Assembly: GCA_017465905.1 (NCBI GenBank)
Contig: JAFTVE010000013.1
Coordinates: 124,001 to 188,000 of the forward strand
Length of the DNA: 64,000 bases
Direction: 5' to 3'
Source of the DNA: Bacteroidaceae bacterium
GTDB lineage: Bacteria; Bacteroidota; Bacteroidia; Bacteroidales; Bacteroidaceae
Positions within the stretch are counted from its first letter, which is position 1. Each line of letters starts with the position of its first letter. A program made the translations under genes and the position numbers. Shown piece by piece: positions 7,446-18,203 of the stretch. Under the pieces are notes generated by a model, which had not been told where the DNA came from, made no database searches, and was given only the letters and a program-made list of their open reading frames with translations.

Positions 7446-9155
7446 ATGGCCAACTTTTATACCGACAGTCCGGAACTCAAGCATTACTTGAACCATCCGT
7501 TGATGAAGCGCATCGTGGAGCTCCGCGAACGCGACTTCGCAGAAAAAGACCAATACCCCTATGCTCCTCAGGACCACGAGGATGCTATGGACAACTATGA
7601 TAAGGTACTCGAGATCATCGGTGAGATATGTGGCGATATCATTGCCGCCAATGCCGAGGGTGTAGACCACGAAGGTCCCGTTTGCGAGAACGGGCGCGTG
7701 CGCTATGCCTCAGGTACCGATATCAATATGGATGCCTGCCGCAAGGCCGGACTCATGGGCATGGCTATGCCCCGCCGCTTTGGTGGACTCAACTTCCCCA
7801 GTGTGCCCTACATGATTGCAGCCGACATGGTGAGCCGTGCCGATGCTGGCTTCGAGAACCTGTGGGCCCTGCAGGATTGTGCTGAGACCATCTATGAGTT
7901 TGGCAGCGAGGAGCAGAAACAGCACTATATCAGCCGCGTATGTGCCGGCGAAACCATGAGTATGGACCTCACCGAGCCCGATGCTGGCTCCGACCTCCAG
8001 AGCGTACAGCTCAAGGCCACCTATAGCGAGGCCGACGGTTGCTGGTACCTCAACGGTGTGAAGCGCTTCATCACCAACGGCGACAGCGACATACACCTCG
8101 TGCTTGCCCGCTCCGAAGAGGGCACCAGGGATGGCCGCGGCCTCTCCATGTTCATCTACGACAAGCGTAACGGTGGTGTCACCGTACGCCGCATCGAGAA
8201 CAAGATGGGCATCAAGGGTAGCCCCACCTGCGAACTTGTATACAAGAACGCCAAGGCCGAGCTCTGTGGTGAGCGCCGCCTCGGACTCATCAAATATGTG
8301 ATGGCACTGATGAACGGTGCCCGTCTCGGCATCGCTGCCCAGGCTGTAGGCATCTCGCAGGCCGCCTATGAGGAGGCACTCTCCTATGCCCGCGACCGCC
8401 GTCAGTTTGGCAAGGCCATCATCGAGATGGCGCCCGTAGCCGAGATGATAAGCAACATCAAGGCCAAGCTCGACGCTGCACGCACCATCCTCTATCAGAC
8501 CTCACGCTACGTCGATATCTACAAGGCGCTCGACGATATCAGCAAGGAGCGCAAGCTCACCCCCGAGGAGCGCAAGGAGCAGAAGTACTACGCCAAGATG
8601 GCCGATGCCTTCACACCCCTCTCAAAGGGTCTTGGCAGTGAGTTCTGCAACCAGAACGCTTACGACTGCATCCAGGTGCACGGCGGCTCAGGCTTTATGA
8701 AGGACTATGCTTGCGAGCGCATCTACCGCGATGCCCGCATCACCAGCATCTACGAGGGCACCACTCAGCTGCAGGTGGTGGCAGCCATCCGCTACGCCAC
8801 CTCAGGCTTCTATGCGAATGCGATGAAGGAGTTTGCCCAGTGGGAAGTATCATCTGAGATGGCGCCGCTCAAGGCACGTCTCGATGCTATGGCCGCCCGC
8901 TACGAGGAGGCTGTGGCCACCGTCACCGGTCACGAGTCGCAAGAGCTTATCGACCTCACCGCCCGCCGCCTTGTCGAGATGGCCGGCTACATCATCATGG
9001 GCTACCTGCTCTTGCAGGATGCTACGGCCAATGCCGAGCTCTTCGCCACCTCGGCCAACGTTTTCGTGCGCTGGGCCGAAGCCGAAGTAGACAAGCACGC
9101 CGGCTACATCAGCCGCATCACTGTGGATGAACTTGCCTACTATCGCAAAGCATAA
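7446..9155 (+). CDS. Acyl-CoA dehydrogenase, long form
   Basis: 569 residues, longer than the usual about 380. The core is canonical: MSMDLTEPDAGSDLQSVQLK (171-190), the FAD contacts RDRRQFGK, VHGGSGFMKDYACERIYRDA, and IYEGTTQLQ with the catalytic Glu (E437). The extra length is a hydrophilic insert near 365-385 and a helical C-terminal extension after about 450, seen in the Bacteroidetes members of the family. It oxidises an acyl-CoA to the enoyl-CoA, or reduces it in reverse, with EtfAB as partner. Substrate chain length cannot be read from the sequence. Confidence 0.93.
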   Translation: MANFYTDSPELKHYLNHPLMKRIVELRERDFAEKDQYPYAPQDHEDAMDNYDKVLEIIGEICGDIIAANAEGVDHEGPVCENGRVRYASGTDINMDACRKAGLMGMAMPRRFGGLNFPSVPYMIAADMVSRADAGFENLWALQDCAETIYEFGSEEQKQHYISRVCAGETMSMDLTEPDAGSDLQSVQLKATYSEADGCWYLNGVKRFITNGDSDIHLVLARSEEGTRDGRGLSMFIYDKRNGGVTVRRIENKMGIKGSPTCELVYKNAKAELCGERRLGLIKYVMALMNGARLGIAAQAVGISQAAYEEALSYARDRRQFGKAIIEMAPVAEMISNIKAKLDAARTILYQTSRYVDIYKALDDISKERKLTPEERKEQKYYAKMADAFTPLSKGLGSEFCNQNAYDCIQVHGGSGFMKDYACERIYRDARITSIYEGTTQLQVVAAIRYATSGFYANAMKEFAQWEVSSEMAPLKARLDAMAARYEEAVATVTGHESQELIDLTARRLVEMAGYIIMGYLLLQDATANAELFATSANVFVRWAEAEVDKHAGYISRITVDELAYYRKA

Positions 9156-9268
9156 GAGATTCTTACTGCATACTTCAACGTTGTTGTCTGGCATCATAAA
9201 AAAAAGCTGCAGCGATGGATTTTGCCGTGTAGCGTGCAGACGTTTCTCATGGGGTGATGAGCGTGGCC

Positions 9269-9308
9269 AAAAAAGAAGCAGGCCCCCCGCTGCATTAGGG
9301 CCTGCTTC
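9269..9308 (-). terminator. Intrinsic terminator of the korAB operon
   Basis: GAAGCAGGCCC (9275-9285) pairs with GGGCCTGCTTC (9298-9308). On the minus strand the stem is followed by CTTTTTT, about 104 bases after the korB stop. It also lies downstream of the plus-strand acyl-CoA dehydrogenase but has no T-tract on that side. Confidence 0.75.
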
Positions 9309-9411
9309 GACGTAAGATGTGAGTTGTAAGATTATCGCAGCGGTATTCTTTTAAGTTTCTAAGTTTCTAAGTTTTTGAGTTGCCATCTGGATGGCACCCT
9401 AAACCATCAAC

Positions 9412-10419
9412 CTACTTTACTTCCCAAGTGTCGTTGGTGAGGAGCAGTTCTTCAAAGGTGTGGTAGGCCTTCTTCTCCTTCACTTCGGCAATCTGCGCTT
9501 CCACTGCCTCATCGTAGGTGGGAGCCTCCACATCACGGATGACACCGAGGGCAATGGGGAAGTCGGGACCTTCCATCAGCGCCAACTTGAGCTGCAGGGT
9601 GTTGTCCTCACAGTGAGCATCGTGTACGAGGATGTCGTCGATGGTCACACCATTCTCACCAATCTTTACCACCTTGAGGCCAAAGCCCTCCTGCATGAGT
9701 CCGTACTCGTTGTTGACACCGAACACCATAGGCTGGCCATGGCGCAGGTAAATGGCGTTCTTGGCACGTCCCTCCTTGTTGTACACGCTGTCGTGGGTAC
9801 CATCGTTGAAGATGACGCAGTTTTGCAGTATCTCACACACCGAAGCACCCTTATGGGCGTGGGCAGCCTTGAGTATTTCTACGGTGCCGGGAGCGTCGGT
9901 CGCCACGGCACGGGCAAAGAAGTGGCCACGGGCACCGAAGCAGAGCTCGGCAGGGCGGAAGGGATCCTCGACCGTACCGTAGGGACTTGACTTGCTCACG
10001 AAGCCGCGCGGACTTGTGGGCGAGTACTGTCCCTTGGTGAGACCGTAGATGCGGTTGTTGAGCAATATCATGTTGAGGTTGATATTGCGGCGATTGGCAT
10101 GGATGAAGTGGTTGCCACCGATGGCGAGGCCGTCGCCATCGCCGCTTACCTGCCACACAGAAAGCTCGGGGTTGGCCACCTTGCAGCCTGTGGCGATGGC
10201 AGCAGCACGTCCGTGGATGGTGTTCATGCCATAGGTATTCATGTAGTGGGGCAAGCGACTCGAACATCCGATACCAGATATCACGGCGATATTGTGCGGA
10301 GCTACGCCTATCTCGGCCATAGCCTTGTGGAGTGATGCGAGGAAGAAGTGGTCACCGCAGCCAGGGCACCAGCGCGGCTGACCTTTCTTGTAATCTTGTG
10401 CTGTATATTTTATTTCCAT
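9412..10419 (-). CDS. korB: 2-oxoglutarate (2-oxoacid):ferredoxin oxidoreductase, beta subunit
   Basis: 335 residues. RWCPGCGDHFFL near residues 17-28 and the thiamine-diphosphate motif SGDGDGLAIGGNHFIHANRR are diagnostic. The beta subunit binds TPP and a 4Fe-4S cluster and works with KorA to decarboxylate a 2-oxoacid to acyl-CoA while reducing ferredoxin; in Bacteroidales the enzyme often runs in reverse in a reductive partial TCA cycle. It starts 4 bases after the korA stop. The exact 2-oxoacid is inferred from similarity to KorB-type proteins. Confidence 0.92.
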   Translation of the reverse strand: MEIKYTAQDYKKGQPRWCPGCGDHFFLASLHKAMAEIGVAPHNIAVISGIGCSSRLPHYMNTYGMNTIHGRAAAIATGCKVANPELSVWQVSGDGDGLAIGGNHFIHANRRNINLNMILLNNRIYGLTKGQYSPTSPRGFVSKSSPYGTVEDPFRPAELCFGARGHFFARAVATDAPGTVEILKAAHAHKGASVCEILQNCVIFNDGTHDSVYNKEGRAKNAIYLRHGQPMVFGVNNEYGLMQEGFGLKVVKIGENGVTIDDILVHDAHCEDNTLQLKLALMEGPDFPIALGVIRDVEAPTYDEAVEAQIAEVKEKKAYHTFEELLLTNDTWEVK

Positions 10420-10423
10420 AGTG

Positions 10424-12274
10424 TTACTCCTCCATCATTTTGGTGAATACGTTGATAAGTTGGTTTGTGGAGAAGGGCTGTCCTTTCACCTCGTTGTACT
10501 GGCAAGGTGAGAATCGGTCGACCTTCATGCGTAGCCACGCAGCCAGCTGGCCCGAGTTCTGCTCGGCCACCACCACCTTAGGATACTTGCGCAGCACCTC
10601 AGCGGTGTTCTTGGGCAGCGGGTTGATGTACTTGAAGTGGGCGAGAGCTACCTTCTTGCCTGTGGCACGCATCTCGTCTATGGCAGCATGGAGATGTCCA
10701 TAGGTACCACCGAAGCCAACAATGAGCAGTTCGGCATCCTCGGCGTCGCCCTCTACCACGAGGTCGGGTACGGGGATGGCATCTATCTTCTGCTGGCGCA
10801 GACGGGTCATCAGGTCGTGGTTCTCGGGATCGGTAGAGATGGCGCCTGTCTTGTTGTCCTTCTCCAAGCCACCGAGGATATGCTGGAATCCTTCGCGTCC
10901 GGGTACAGCCCAGTAACGCACGCCATTCTCCTCCTGACGCTGATAGGGAGTCCATGTTCCTTTCAGCTCTTCAGGCACGTAGGGAGGATTGATGGCAGGA
11001 TATTCAGCCAGATTGGGCAGGCGGAAAGCGCCCGAGCCATTAGCCACGAAAGCATCGGTGAGCAGCACCACGGGAGTCATGTGCTCCAGGGCAATCTTAC
11101 AGGCCATGTAGGCTGCATCGAAGCAGTCGGTGGGCGATGTGGCTGCCAACACTGGCATGGGCGATTCGCCGTTACGGCCAAAGAGCACCTGCAGCAGGTC
11201 GGTCTGCTCCGACTTAGTGGGCAATCCGGTAGCGGGACCTCCGCGTTGTACGTCAAGTACCACGAGCGGAAGCTCCATGATGACGGCGAGGTTCATTGCC
11301 TCGGACTTGAGGCAGATGCCGGGTCCAGAGGTAGATGTCACGGCCAAAGCGCCAGCAAAAGAAGCACCTACCGCCGATGCGCATCCGGCAATCTCGTCTT
11401 CGCACTGTACGGTGGTCACGCCCAGCGACTTGTGCTTTGACAGTTCGTGCAACACATCGGTAGCCGGAGTGATGGGGTATGAGCCCAGATAGAGCTTCAA
11501 GCCAGCCTTCTCGGCGGCTGCGATGAAGCCGTATGCTGTAGCTTTGTTGCCCGTGATGTCCATATAGCGTCCAGGCACCTTGTGCTTGGTCTCCACGCGG
11601 TATACGTTGGTTGCCAAGCTGTGGGTGTTGTGTCCATAGTCGTAGCCGGCCTGTATCACCTTGATGTTGGCCTCTGCCAATGCGGGTTTCTTGGCAAACT
11701 TTTCGCGCAGATAGTTGAATGCCACGTTGAGGTCGCGGTCGAAGAGCCAGCACACGAGGCCGAGGGCAAACATGTTGCGGCACTTGAGCACCGCCTTGGG
11801 TTCCATACCGCTGTCGGCGAGGCAGTCCTTCACCATCTGTGTGATGGGGCATGCCACTACGCGGTCGGCATCGATGTTCATCTCTGCCAAGGGGTCCTCG
11901 GTGGCGAATGCGGCCTTTTTCAGGTCGGCTGGGCCGAACGAGTCGGTATCTATAATAATGGTAGCGTCGGGCTTGGCATAGCGGTACTGTGTCTTCAGCG
12001 CGGCAGCATTCATGGCTACCAGCACGTCGCACAGGTCACCGGGGGTATACACCTTGCCCGAACCGATATGTACTTGGAATCCCGACACGCCCGTAAGGCT
12101 TCCTTGCGGGGCACGTATGTCGGCCGGATAGTCGGGGAAGGTACAAATGTCGTTACCTACGGTAGCCGATACGGTGGAGAAGATGTTTCCCGCCAGCTGC
12201 ATACCGTCGCCCGAGTCGCCGGAGAAGCGCACGATTACCTCGTCGCGCTCTTTTACGATGATTTGTTCGCTCAT
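10424..12274 (-). CDS. korA: 2-oxoglutarate (2-oxoacid):ferredoxin oxidoreductase, fused gamma-alpha subunit
   Basis: 616 residues from ATG 12274 (MSEQIIVKERDEV); the 22-residue extension to 12340 is not family-like. The N-terminal gamma domain (about 1-190) has RFSGDSGDGMQLAG; the alpha domain carries YPITPATDVLHELS and GGPATGLPTKSEQTDLLQ. This gamma-alpha fusion is standard for the KorA type. It precedes korB in one minus-strand operon ended by the hairpin at 9269-9308. Divergent from msrA. Confidence 0.93.
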   Translation of the reverse strand: MSEQIIVKERDEVIVRFSGDSGDGMQLAGNIFSTVSATVGNDICTFPDYPADIRAPQGSLTGVSGFQVHIGSGKVYTPGDLCDVLVAMNAAALKTQYRYAKPDATIIIDTDSFGPADLKKAAFATEDPLAEMNIDADRVVACPITQMVKDCLADSGMEPKAVLKCRNMFALGLVCWLFDRDLNVAFNYLREKFAKKPALAEANIKVIQAGYDYGHNTHSLATNVYRVETKHKVPGRYMDITGNKATAYGFIAAAEKAGLKLYLGSYPITPATDVLHELSKHKSLGVTTVQCEDEIAGCASAVGASFAGALAVTSTSGPGICLKSEAMNLAVIMELPLVVLDVQRGGPATGLPTKSEQTDLLQVLFGRNGESPMPVLAATSPTDCFDAAYMACKIALEHMTPVVLLTDAFVANGSGAFRLPNLAEYPAINPPYVPEELKGTWTPYQRQEENGVRYWAVPGREGFQHILGGLEKDNKTGAISTDPENHDLMTRLRQQKIDAIPVPDLVVEGDAEDAELLIVGFGGTYGHLHAAIDEMRATGKKVALAHFKYINPLPKNTAEVLRKYPKVVVAEQNSGQLAAWLRMKVDRFSPCQYNEVKGQPFSTNQLINVFTKMMEE

Positions 12275-12405
12275 TGTTTTATTTATAAGTGTGAAAATAC
12301 TGGCTGCAAATTTCGGCATTTTTGCTGAATAATGAAACACATTGCTTCATTATTTACAATATTTGCAGTAAACCTGTAGAATCGTTAAAAAAAATATAGT
12401 GAGCT

Positions 12406-12436
12406 TTTGCGATTTACTTGTTTATCACTATATTTG
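12406..12436 (+). promoter_or_regulatory. Promoter of msrA
   Basis: -33 TTTG at 12406-12409 and -7 TATATTTG at 12429-12436, spacer 19. The leader to ATG 12464 would be about 20 bases. Confidence 0.7.
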
Positions 12437-12463
12437 CGAAAGATAGCAAAATAGTATTGATTT

Positions 12464-12949
12464 ATGAGAAAAGAACAAGCCATTTTTGCCGCCGGTTGCT
12501 TTTGGGGTGTACAGTATCAGCTGCAACGCATGCCGGGTGTGTTGACCACCTCTGTAGGCTATATCGGAGGCCCTGAGGAGAACCCTATATATGCCGATGT
12601 GAAGGCTCACCGCACTCACCACGTCGAGGCGGTATGGGTGGAGTATGATGCCGAGGTGGTGAGCTATGAGGCGTTGTGCAAACTGTTCTTCGAGATTCAC
12701 GACCCAGCACAGACCGATGGCATAGGACCCGATATAGGTCCGCAGTATCGCAGCCAGATATTCTTCCTCGACGATGATCAGCGTCAGACTGCTGAAGAGG
12801 TAATAGCTCTCTTGCGCAGCAAAGGGTATGAAGTGAATACCGCGCTGCGCCCAGCAGAACGCTTCTGGCATGGCGAGGAGTATCATCAGGACTACTACAA
12901 CAAGACGGGCGATGAACCCTACTGCCACATCCGCACGAAGAAGTTCTGA
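12464..12949 (+). CDS. msrA: Peptide methionine-S-sulfoxide reductase
   Basis: 161 residues. GCFWG at 11-15 holds the catalytic Cys (C12), followed by the family motifs VGYIGG and YHQDYYNK near the end. MsrA repairs methionine-S-sulfoxide in oxidised proteins with thioredoxin as reductant. No MsrB domain is fused. No signal peptide, so cytosolic. It stands alone between the divergent korAB operon and the xylan block. Confidence 0.96.
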   Translation: MRKEQAIFAAGCFWGVQYQLQRMPGVLTTSVGYIGGPEENPIYADVKAHRTHHVEAVWVEYDAEVVSYEALCKLFFEIHDPAQTDGIGPDIGPQYRSQIFFLDDDQRQTAEEVIALLRSKGYEVNTALRPAERFWHGEEYHQDYYNKTGDEPYCHIRTKKF

Positions 12950-12997
12950 TACTCTGCTCTTAGATAGGAACAGTAAATTTCTCCATAATAATACGCT

Positions 12998-14695
12998 ATG
13001 AAAACACGCCTGTCATTGCTTGCAACCACAGCTACGGTATGTATGCTGTCTTGTGTGCAAGCCCCTGTGCCCGATGCGGGTATAGCCCTTTTTGGTGGCT
13101 TCTCTTACTCAGGTGCAGACACCTGTTACACCCATCATCCGCTCACCGAGGAGAATGCCTTCTACAATCCTATCCTACCCGGTTGGTACTCCGACCCCAG
13201 TGTCTGCACCAATGGCAAGGGCGATTACTTCCTGGTGACCTCCACCTTCAGTTACTATCCTGGTGTACCCATCTTTCATAGTCGCGACTTGATGCATTGG
13301 GAGCAGGTGGGGCATGTACTCGACCGCCCCAGCCAGTTGCGCAACCTACCGCCCCAGCATGTGAGCGGCGGTATCTTTGCTCCTGCCATTGAGTATAACC
13401 CTCATAACGAGACCTACTATATGGTGACCACCAATGTAGGATGGGGTAACTTCTTCGTCACCACGAAGGACCCCTTTGGGGAATGGTCTGAGCCAATACG
13501 CCTGCCGACGGTAGGTGGTATCGACCCCTCTTTCTTCTTCGATGACGACGGACGCGCCTATATCGTGAACAATGACGACGCACCCGACCGCAAGGCCGAG
13601 TATGACGGACACCGCACGATACGTATTCAGGAGTTCGACCCTGCCACCAACCGCACTGTCGGCGATCGCAAGATTTTGGTCAACAAGGGAGCCCGTCCCG
13701 AGGATAACCCTATATGGATTGAGGGTCCTCACATGTACAAGATTAACGGTAAGTACTATCTCATGTCGGCCGAGGGAGGTACAGGAGGTTGGCACTCCGA
13801 AGTCATCTTCCGTAGCGATTCCCCCATGGGACCCTTCGAACCGTGGGAGAAGAATCCTATCCTCACTCAGCGCCATCTCGACCATAAGCGTTCCTATCCT
13901 ATCACCTGTGCCGGACATGCTGACCTCGTGCAGGCCAAAGAGGGCGATTGGTGGGCTGTGTTCTTGGCTTGTCGCCCCATTGAAAACAAGTTTGAGAACC
14001 TCGGACGCGAAACCTTCATCATGCCCGTAAAGTGGAGCGACGATGGATTCCCTTATATGACCCAGGGCGACGATATAGTGCCTCTCATCGTGCATCGCGA
14101 TGGTGTGAAGCGTCAGGATGGGTATGCTACTGCGGGCAACTTTACCCACACCGATGAGTTTGCCGATACGCTGCTTGCACAGGATTGGCACACCCTGCGC
14201 GGTCCTGCCACAGAGCACTACTCGCTCACTGCCGTACCGGGCTACCTCGCCTTGAAGTGTGCTCCCAAGCTCTCCACCGAGCGGGGTACACCTGCCTTCG
14301 TGGGACGCCGCATGCAACACCATGCCTTCGAGAGCAGCACGGATATGCTCTTCGCCCCTGCCGACACGCTTGAGCGAGCTGGTATGGTACTTTTCAAGGA
14401 CGAGACCCATCAGTATCTTTTCATCGTAGGCTACGATGGCACCAATAAGTATATCTCATTGGAGAAAGTTGGCCGACAGGGCACTGAAGCCCTTGCCCGG
14501 CATGCTCTGACAGAGCAGAGCCCTGCCATCACGCTGAAGGTAGTATCTGACGGCAAACACTATGCCTTCCACTACGCTACGAAGAAAGGACGCTGGCAGA
14601 CCCTCGCCGAGGAGGTCGATGCCGCCCATCTCTCTACAGCCCGTGCCGGAGGTTTCACCGGTAGTTTGATAGGTCTGTATGCAACCAACAAATGA
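12998..14695 (+). CDS. GH43 beta-xylosidase / arabinofuranosidase lipoprotein
   Basis: 565 residues with a lipoprotein signal (MLSC, C19). The GH43 five-bladed propeller shows the general base Asp in GWYSDPSVC (D66), the pKa-modulating Asp in GGIDPSFFF (D176) and the general acid Glu in WIEGPHMYK (E242). The region after about residue 375 is a beta-sandwich like the C-terminal domain of GH43 beta-xylosidases. It would remove xylose or arabinose from xylo-oligosaccharides at the cell surface or periplasm. It heads a three-gene xylan block (GH43, GH10, CE6-GH43) with gaps of 7 and 24 bases. Confidence 0.92.
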   Translation: MKTRLSLLATTATVCMLSCVQAPVPDAGIALFGGFSYSGADTCYTHHPLTEENAFYNPILPGWYSDPSVCTNGKGDYFLVTSTFSYYPGVPIFHSRDLMHWEQVGHVLDRPSQLRNLPPQHVSGGIFAPAIEYNPHNETYYMVTTNVGWGNFFVTTKDPFGEWSEPIRLPTVGGIDPSFFFDDDGRAYIVNNDDAPDRKAEYDGHRTIRIQEFDPATNRTVGDRKILVNKGARPEDNPIWIEGPHMYKINGKYYLMSAEGGTGGWHSEVIFRSDSPMGPFEPWEKNPILTQRHLDHKRSYPITCAGHADLVQAKEGDWWAVFLACRPIENKFENLGRETFIMPVKWSDDGFPYMTQGDDIVPLIVHRDGVKRQDGYATAGNFTHTDEFADTLLAQDWHTLRGPATEHYSLTAVPGYLALKCAPKLSTERGTPAFVGRRMQHHAFESSTDMLFAPADTLERAGMVLFKDETHQYLFIVGYDGTNKYISLEKVGRQGTEALARHALTEQSPAITLKVVSDGKHYAFHYATKKGRWQTLAEEVDAAHLSTARAGGFTGSLIGLYATNK

Positions 14696-14702
14696 GAAAG
14701 AT

Positions 14703-15812
14703 ATGAAGAAACTACTCTCCATTATACTCTGCAGCACCGCTTTGCTTGGCGCATGCGGTACCCACAAGGCCAGTGAGCCCACGCTCAAGTCGGCATTGGC
14801 CGACAAGTTCTACATCGGCACTGCACTCAACAGCTGGCAGGTGGCAGGGCGCGATTCCAATATCACAGATATCGTCACTCGCCACTTCAACGCCATCGTG
14901 GCTGAGAACTGTATGAAGAGCGAGTCGCTGCAGCCACGCGAAGGAGAATTCCGCTTCCGCCAGGCCGATGAGTTTGTCGCTTTTGGCGAGCGCCACGGCA
15001 TGCATATCACTGGGCACTGTCTGATATGGCATTCGCAGCTTCCCCGTTGGTTTTGTACCGATGAAGAGGGCAATAATGTGAGTCCCGAGCTATTGCGCCA
15101 GCGTATGAAGACCCACATCAGTACTGTTGTCGGGCGTTACAAGGGGCGCGTCAAGGGATGGGATGTCGTGAATGAAGCCATCATGGAGGATGGCTCGTAC
15201 CGTAAGAGCAAGTTCTACGAGATCCTGGGTGAGGAGTTTATTCCCCTCGCCTTCCAGTATGCCCATGAGGCCGATCCGGAGGCAGAACTCTATTACAATG
15301 ACTACAATATGTTCCACGCAGGCAAGCGTGAGGCAGTATGCCGTCTGGTGCGCCAGCTCAAGGAGCGTGGCCTGCGCATCGACGCAGTAGGCATGCAAGG
15401 ACATATCGACATGCAGTACCCCTCGCTGGAGGAGTTTGAAGCCAGCATCAATGCCTATGCCGATGCAGGGGTAAAGGTGATGATTACCGAGTTTGATATG
15501 AGCGCCCTTCCTTCACCGTGGCAGTCGGCCAACCTCAGTGATACACTGAGCTACGAGCAGCGCATGAATCCCTATGTGGATGGCCTGCCCGATTCCATCT
15601 CTGCCCAGTGGAACGCCCGCATGATGGAGTACATGCAACTCTTCATCCGCCATGCCGACGACATTACTCGTGTCACCACCTGGGGTGTCACCGATGGCAA
15701 CTCATGGAAGAACGGTTTCCCCATCCGTGGGCGCACCGATTATCCCCTCTTCTTCGACCGCCAATACCGTCCCAAGCCCTTTGTGGAGGAACTGATTAAA
15801 AGCAAGAAGTGA
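14703..15812 (+). CDS. GH10 endo-1,4-beta-xylanase lipoprotein
   Basis: 369 residues from ATG 14703, which gives a lipoprotein signal with LLGAC (C18); the upstream ATG at 14679 overlaps the GH43 gene. GH10 landmarks: CMKSESLQP (70-78), [11 protein letters not shown] (104-114), acid/base Glu in WDVVNEA (E158), GMQGHID (230-236) and nucleophile Glu in ITEFDMS (E263). Cleaves internal beta-1,4 xylosidic bonds of xylan. Co-transcribed with the flanking GH43 and CE6-GH43 genes. Confidence 0.96.
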   Translation: MKKLLSIILCSTALLGACGTHKASEPTLKSALADKFYIGTALNSWQVAGRDSNITDIVTRHFNAIVAENCMKSESLQPREGEFRFRQADEFVAFGERHGMHITGHCLIWHSQLPRWFCTDEEGNNVSPELLRQRMKTHISTVVGRYKGRVKGWDVVNEAIMEDGSYRKSKFYEILGEEFIPLAFQYAHEADPEAELYYNDYNMFHAGKREAVCRLVRQLKERGLRIDAVGMQGHIDMQYPSLEEFEASINAYADAGVKVMITEFDMSALPSPWQSANLSDTLSYEQRMNPYVDGLPDSISAQWNARMMEYMQLFIRHADDITRVTTWGVTDGNSWKNGFPIRGRTDYPLFFDRQYRPKPFVEELIKSKK

Positions 15813-15836
15813 CAAATCTTTAATTTCAATACTTGT

Positions 15837-18197
15837 ATGAAACACCTCAGCTACATTTTCGCCTTGTTGGTGGCATTGGCGACTACCACGCCTCTTCAGG
15901 CACAGGAGACTGCGCAGCCGGATGAGAATTTCCATATATACCTCTGTTTCGGGCAGTCAAATATGGAGGGATGTGGCCCCATAGAGGTGCAGGACACGAT
16001 GGACATCAGCGACCGTTTCCTGATGATGGCAGCGGTGGATATGCCTCAGCTTGGGAGGGTACGCGGAGAATGGTATAGGGCTGTTCCGCCGCTTACCGTG
16101 CCATACGGTGGATTGAGTCCTGCCGACTATTTCGGGCGTACCATGCTGGAGAACCTTCCCCAAGAGGTCAGGGTGGGCATCATCAACGTAGCAGTAGGCG
16201 GATGCAAGATAGAGCTGTTCGATGAGGATGTTTGCTCTGATTACCTCAAAGATCAGCCCGATTGGCTCAAGCAGAAGGCTCGCGACTACGACAACCACCC
16301 CTACCAGCGACTGATAACACTGGCTCGTCAGGCGCAAAAGGAGGGTGTCATCAAGGGCATACTGCTGCATCAGGGTGAGTCGAACACGGGTGACAAGGAA
16401 TGGCCCCATAAGGTGAAGAAGGTGTATGATCGTATGTTGGTCGACCTGGGACTCTCGGCCGAAGAGGTGCCCCTGCTCGCAGGTGAGGTGATACATGCAT
16501 CGCAGCAGGGTGCCTGTGCATCGATGAATGAGATTATCGCTACGTTGCCCGAGGTGATACCTACTGCACATGTCATCTCGTCGGATGGGTGCGCTTCGTC
16601 CAGCGATAAGCTGCATTTCACCTCCGAAGGCTACCGTATGTTGGGACGACGCTATGCCCATACGCTCCTCTGCCATAATTATCGCAAGCAGGAGGGCACC
16701 TATCGCAATCCAATCCTCTATGCTGATGTCCCCGATATGTCGGTATGCTTCGACGGCAGCCACTACTATATGGTGAGCACTACCATGCACCTTATGCCTG
16801 GTGCTCCCATCATGCGCTCGGCCGATATGCAGCATTGGGAGACCGTGAGCTACCTTTATCCTCGCATTGACGATGGTGACCGCTACGACCTTATCGGTGC
16901 AACGGCCTATGGACAGGGCCAGTGGGCATCCTCGATACGCTATCATGAGGGTAAGTTCTACGTCTGGTTCAGTGCTAACGGCCATCCCTGGCGTGGATTC
17001 GTATATACGGCGGACGATGCTGCCGGTCCATGGACACTGCATTCGCGTCCGCCTCATCACCACGACGGCTCACTGCTCTTCGATGATGACGGTAGGGTAT
17101 ACCTTTACCATGGTACAGGACAGCTCACTGAGTTTGCCCCCGACCTGAGCGGCCCGCTGTCCGGAGGCATTGACATGACTGTCTTTGAGCGCGATGCCGA
17201 CGAACGAGGTCTTCTAGAGGGTAGCTCGGCTTTCAAGCATAATGGCAAGTACTACCTGATGATGATATCTATGGACTGGGGTATCCCTGGCCGTGTACGC
17301 CGCGAGGTGTGTTACCGTGCCGACAAGATTACTGGTCCCTACGAGAAGAGGGTGATTCTGGAGACTCCCTTCGAGGAGTATGGCGGTGTAGGGCAAGGAT
17401 GTATCGTGCAGGGGCATGGAGGCCGCTGGCATGGACTTATCTTTCAGGATCGCGACGGAGTGGGGCGTGTGCCCTGTCTGATGCCCTGTACGTGGATTGA
17501 TGGTTGGCCCATCTTGGGTGACGAGCATGGGCGCATCCCTAATGACACAACGCTCGGCTATACGGTGATGAGGGGTATCTGCGGTTCCGACGACTTTGAC
17601 GGCAAGGAGCTGTCGCTCTACTGGCAATGGAACCATAATCCCATTGATGAGGCCTGGTGTCTTACCGCACGGCGTGGTGCTCTGCGGCTTACGACTGCCC
17701 GCGTGGTCGAAAACCTCTTTGTGGCACCCAACACGCTGACACAGCGTATGGTGGGGCCATCTTGCAGCGGTACCGTATGCCTTGATGTACGTCGTATGCT
17801 CGATGGCGACCGTGCAGGATTGGCTGCGCTCAATGGTGATAGCGGAGTACTCACTGTCGAGCAGGAGGAAGGCGAGCGGAGCATCGTGGTGAGCGAGCAG
17901 CGCTCACGATTTGGTGAGAATCGCGCAATCATAGGTGTCGATACCGTAGAGCTCGCACGTATCCCCCTGAAACGTAACAAGGTGTACCTGCGTATCGACG
18001 GTACTTTTGGTAAGCCGCGCGATTTGGCTACTTTCTCGTATAGTACCGACGGCAAGCGTTTCATCCCGTTAGGGCGTGCTGTAAGGATGAGTTTTGACTA
18101 TCGCCGCATGTTCATGGGTAGCAAGTTTGCCATCTTCAATTACGCCACAAAAGAGACGGGTGGCTACGTGGATGTGCTCGACTTCAAGTACGAGTAG
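15837..18197 (+). CDS. Two-domain acetyl xylan esterase (CE6-like) / GH43 enzyme
   Basis: 786 residues with a signal peptide ending near QAQ (23). Residues about 33-280 form an SGNH-type esterase of the CE6/DUF303 kind: nucleophile Ser in CFGQSNMEG (S41), HQGESN at 178-183 and Asp/His in SDKLHF (D257, H260). From about 287 a GH43 domain starts with YRNPILYADVPDMSV (general base D300) and has FDDDGRVYLYHG, with a beta-sandwich tail. Joining deacetylation and debranching in one secreted chain fits acetylated glucuronoarabinoxylan. Third gene of the xylan block. Confidence 0.9.
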   Translation: MKHLSYIFALLVALATTTPLQAQETAQPDENFHIYLCFGQSNMEGCGPIEVQDTMDISDRFLMMAAVDMPQLGRVRGEWYRAVPPLTVPYGGLSPADYFGRTMLENLPQEVRVGIINVAVGGCKIELFDEDVCSDYLKDQPDWLKQKARDYDNHPYQRLITLARQAQKEGVIKGILLHQGESNTGDKEWPHKVKKVYDRMLVDLGLSAEEVPLLAGEVIHASQQGACASMNEIIATLPEVIPTAHVISSDGCASSSDKLHFTSEGYRMLGRRYAHTLLCHNYRKQEGTYRNPILYADVPDMSVCFDGSHYYMVSTTMHLMPGAPIMRSADMQHWETVSYLYPRIDDGDRYDLIGATAYGQGQWASSIRYHEGKFYVWFSANGHPWRGFVYTADDAAGPWTLHSRPPHHHDGSLLFDDDGRVYLYHGTGQLTEFAPDLSGPLSGGIDMTVFERDADERGLLEGSSAFKHNGKYYLMMISMDWGIPGRVRREVCYRADKITGPYEKRVILETPFEEYGGVGQGCIVQGHGGRWHGLIFQDRDGVGRVPCLMPCTWIDGWPILGDEHGRIPNDTTLGYTVMRGICGSDDFDGKELSLYWQWNHNPIDEAWCLTARRGALRLTTARVVENLFVAPNTLTQRMVGPSCSGTVCLDVRRMLDGDRAGLAALNGDSGVLTVEQEEGERSIVVSEQRSRFGENRAIIGVDTVELARIPLKRNKVYLRIDGTFGKPRDLATFSYSTDGKRFIPLGRAVRMSFDYRRMFMGSKFAIFNYATKETGGYVDVLDFKYE

Positions 18198-18203
18198 GCA
18201 GCT

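Noticed and set aside
15957-17063. Minus-strand open frame of 368 codons
   Set aside because: Antisense of the CE6-GH43 gene, which has clear catalytic motifs.
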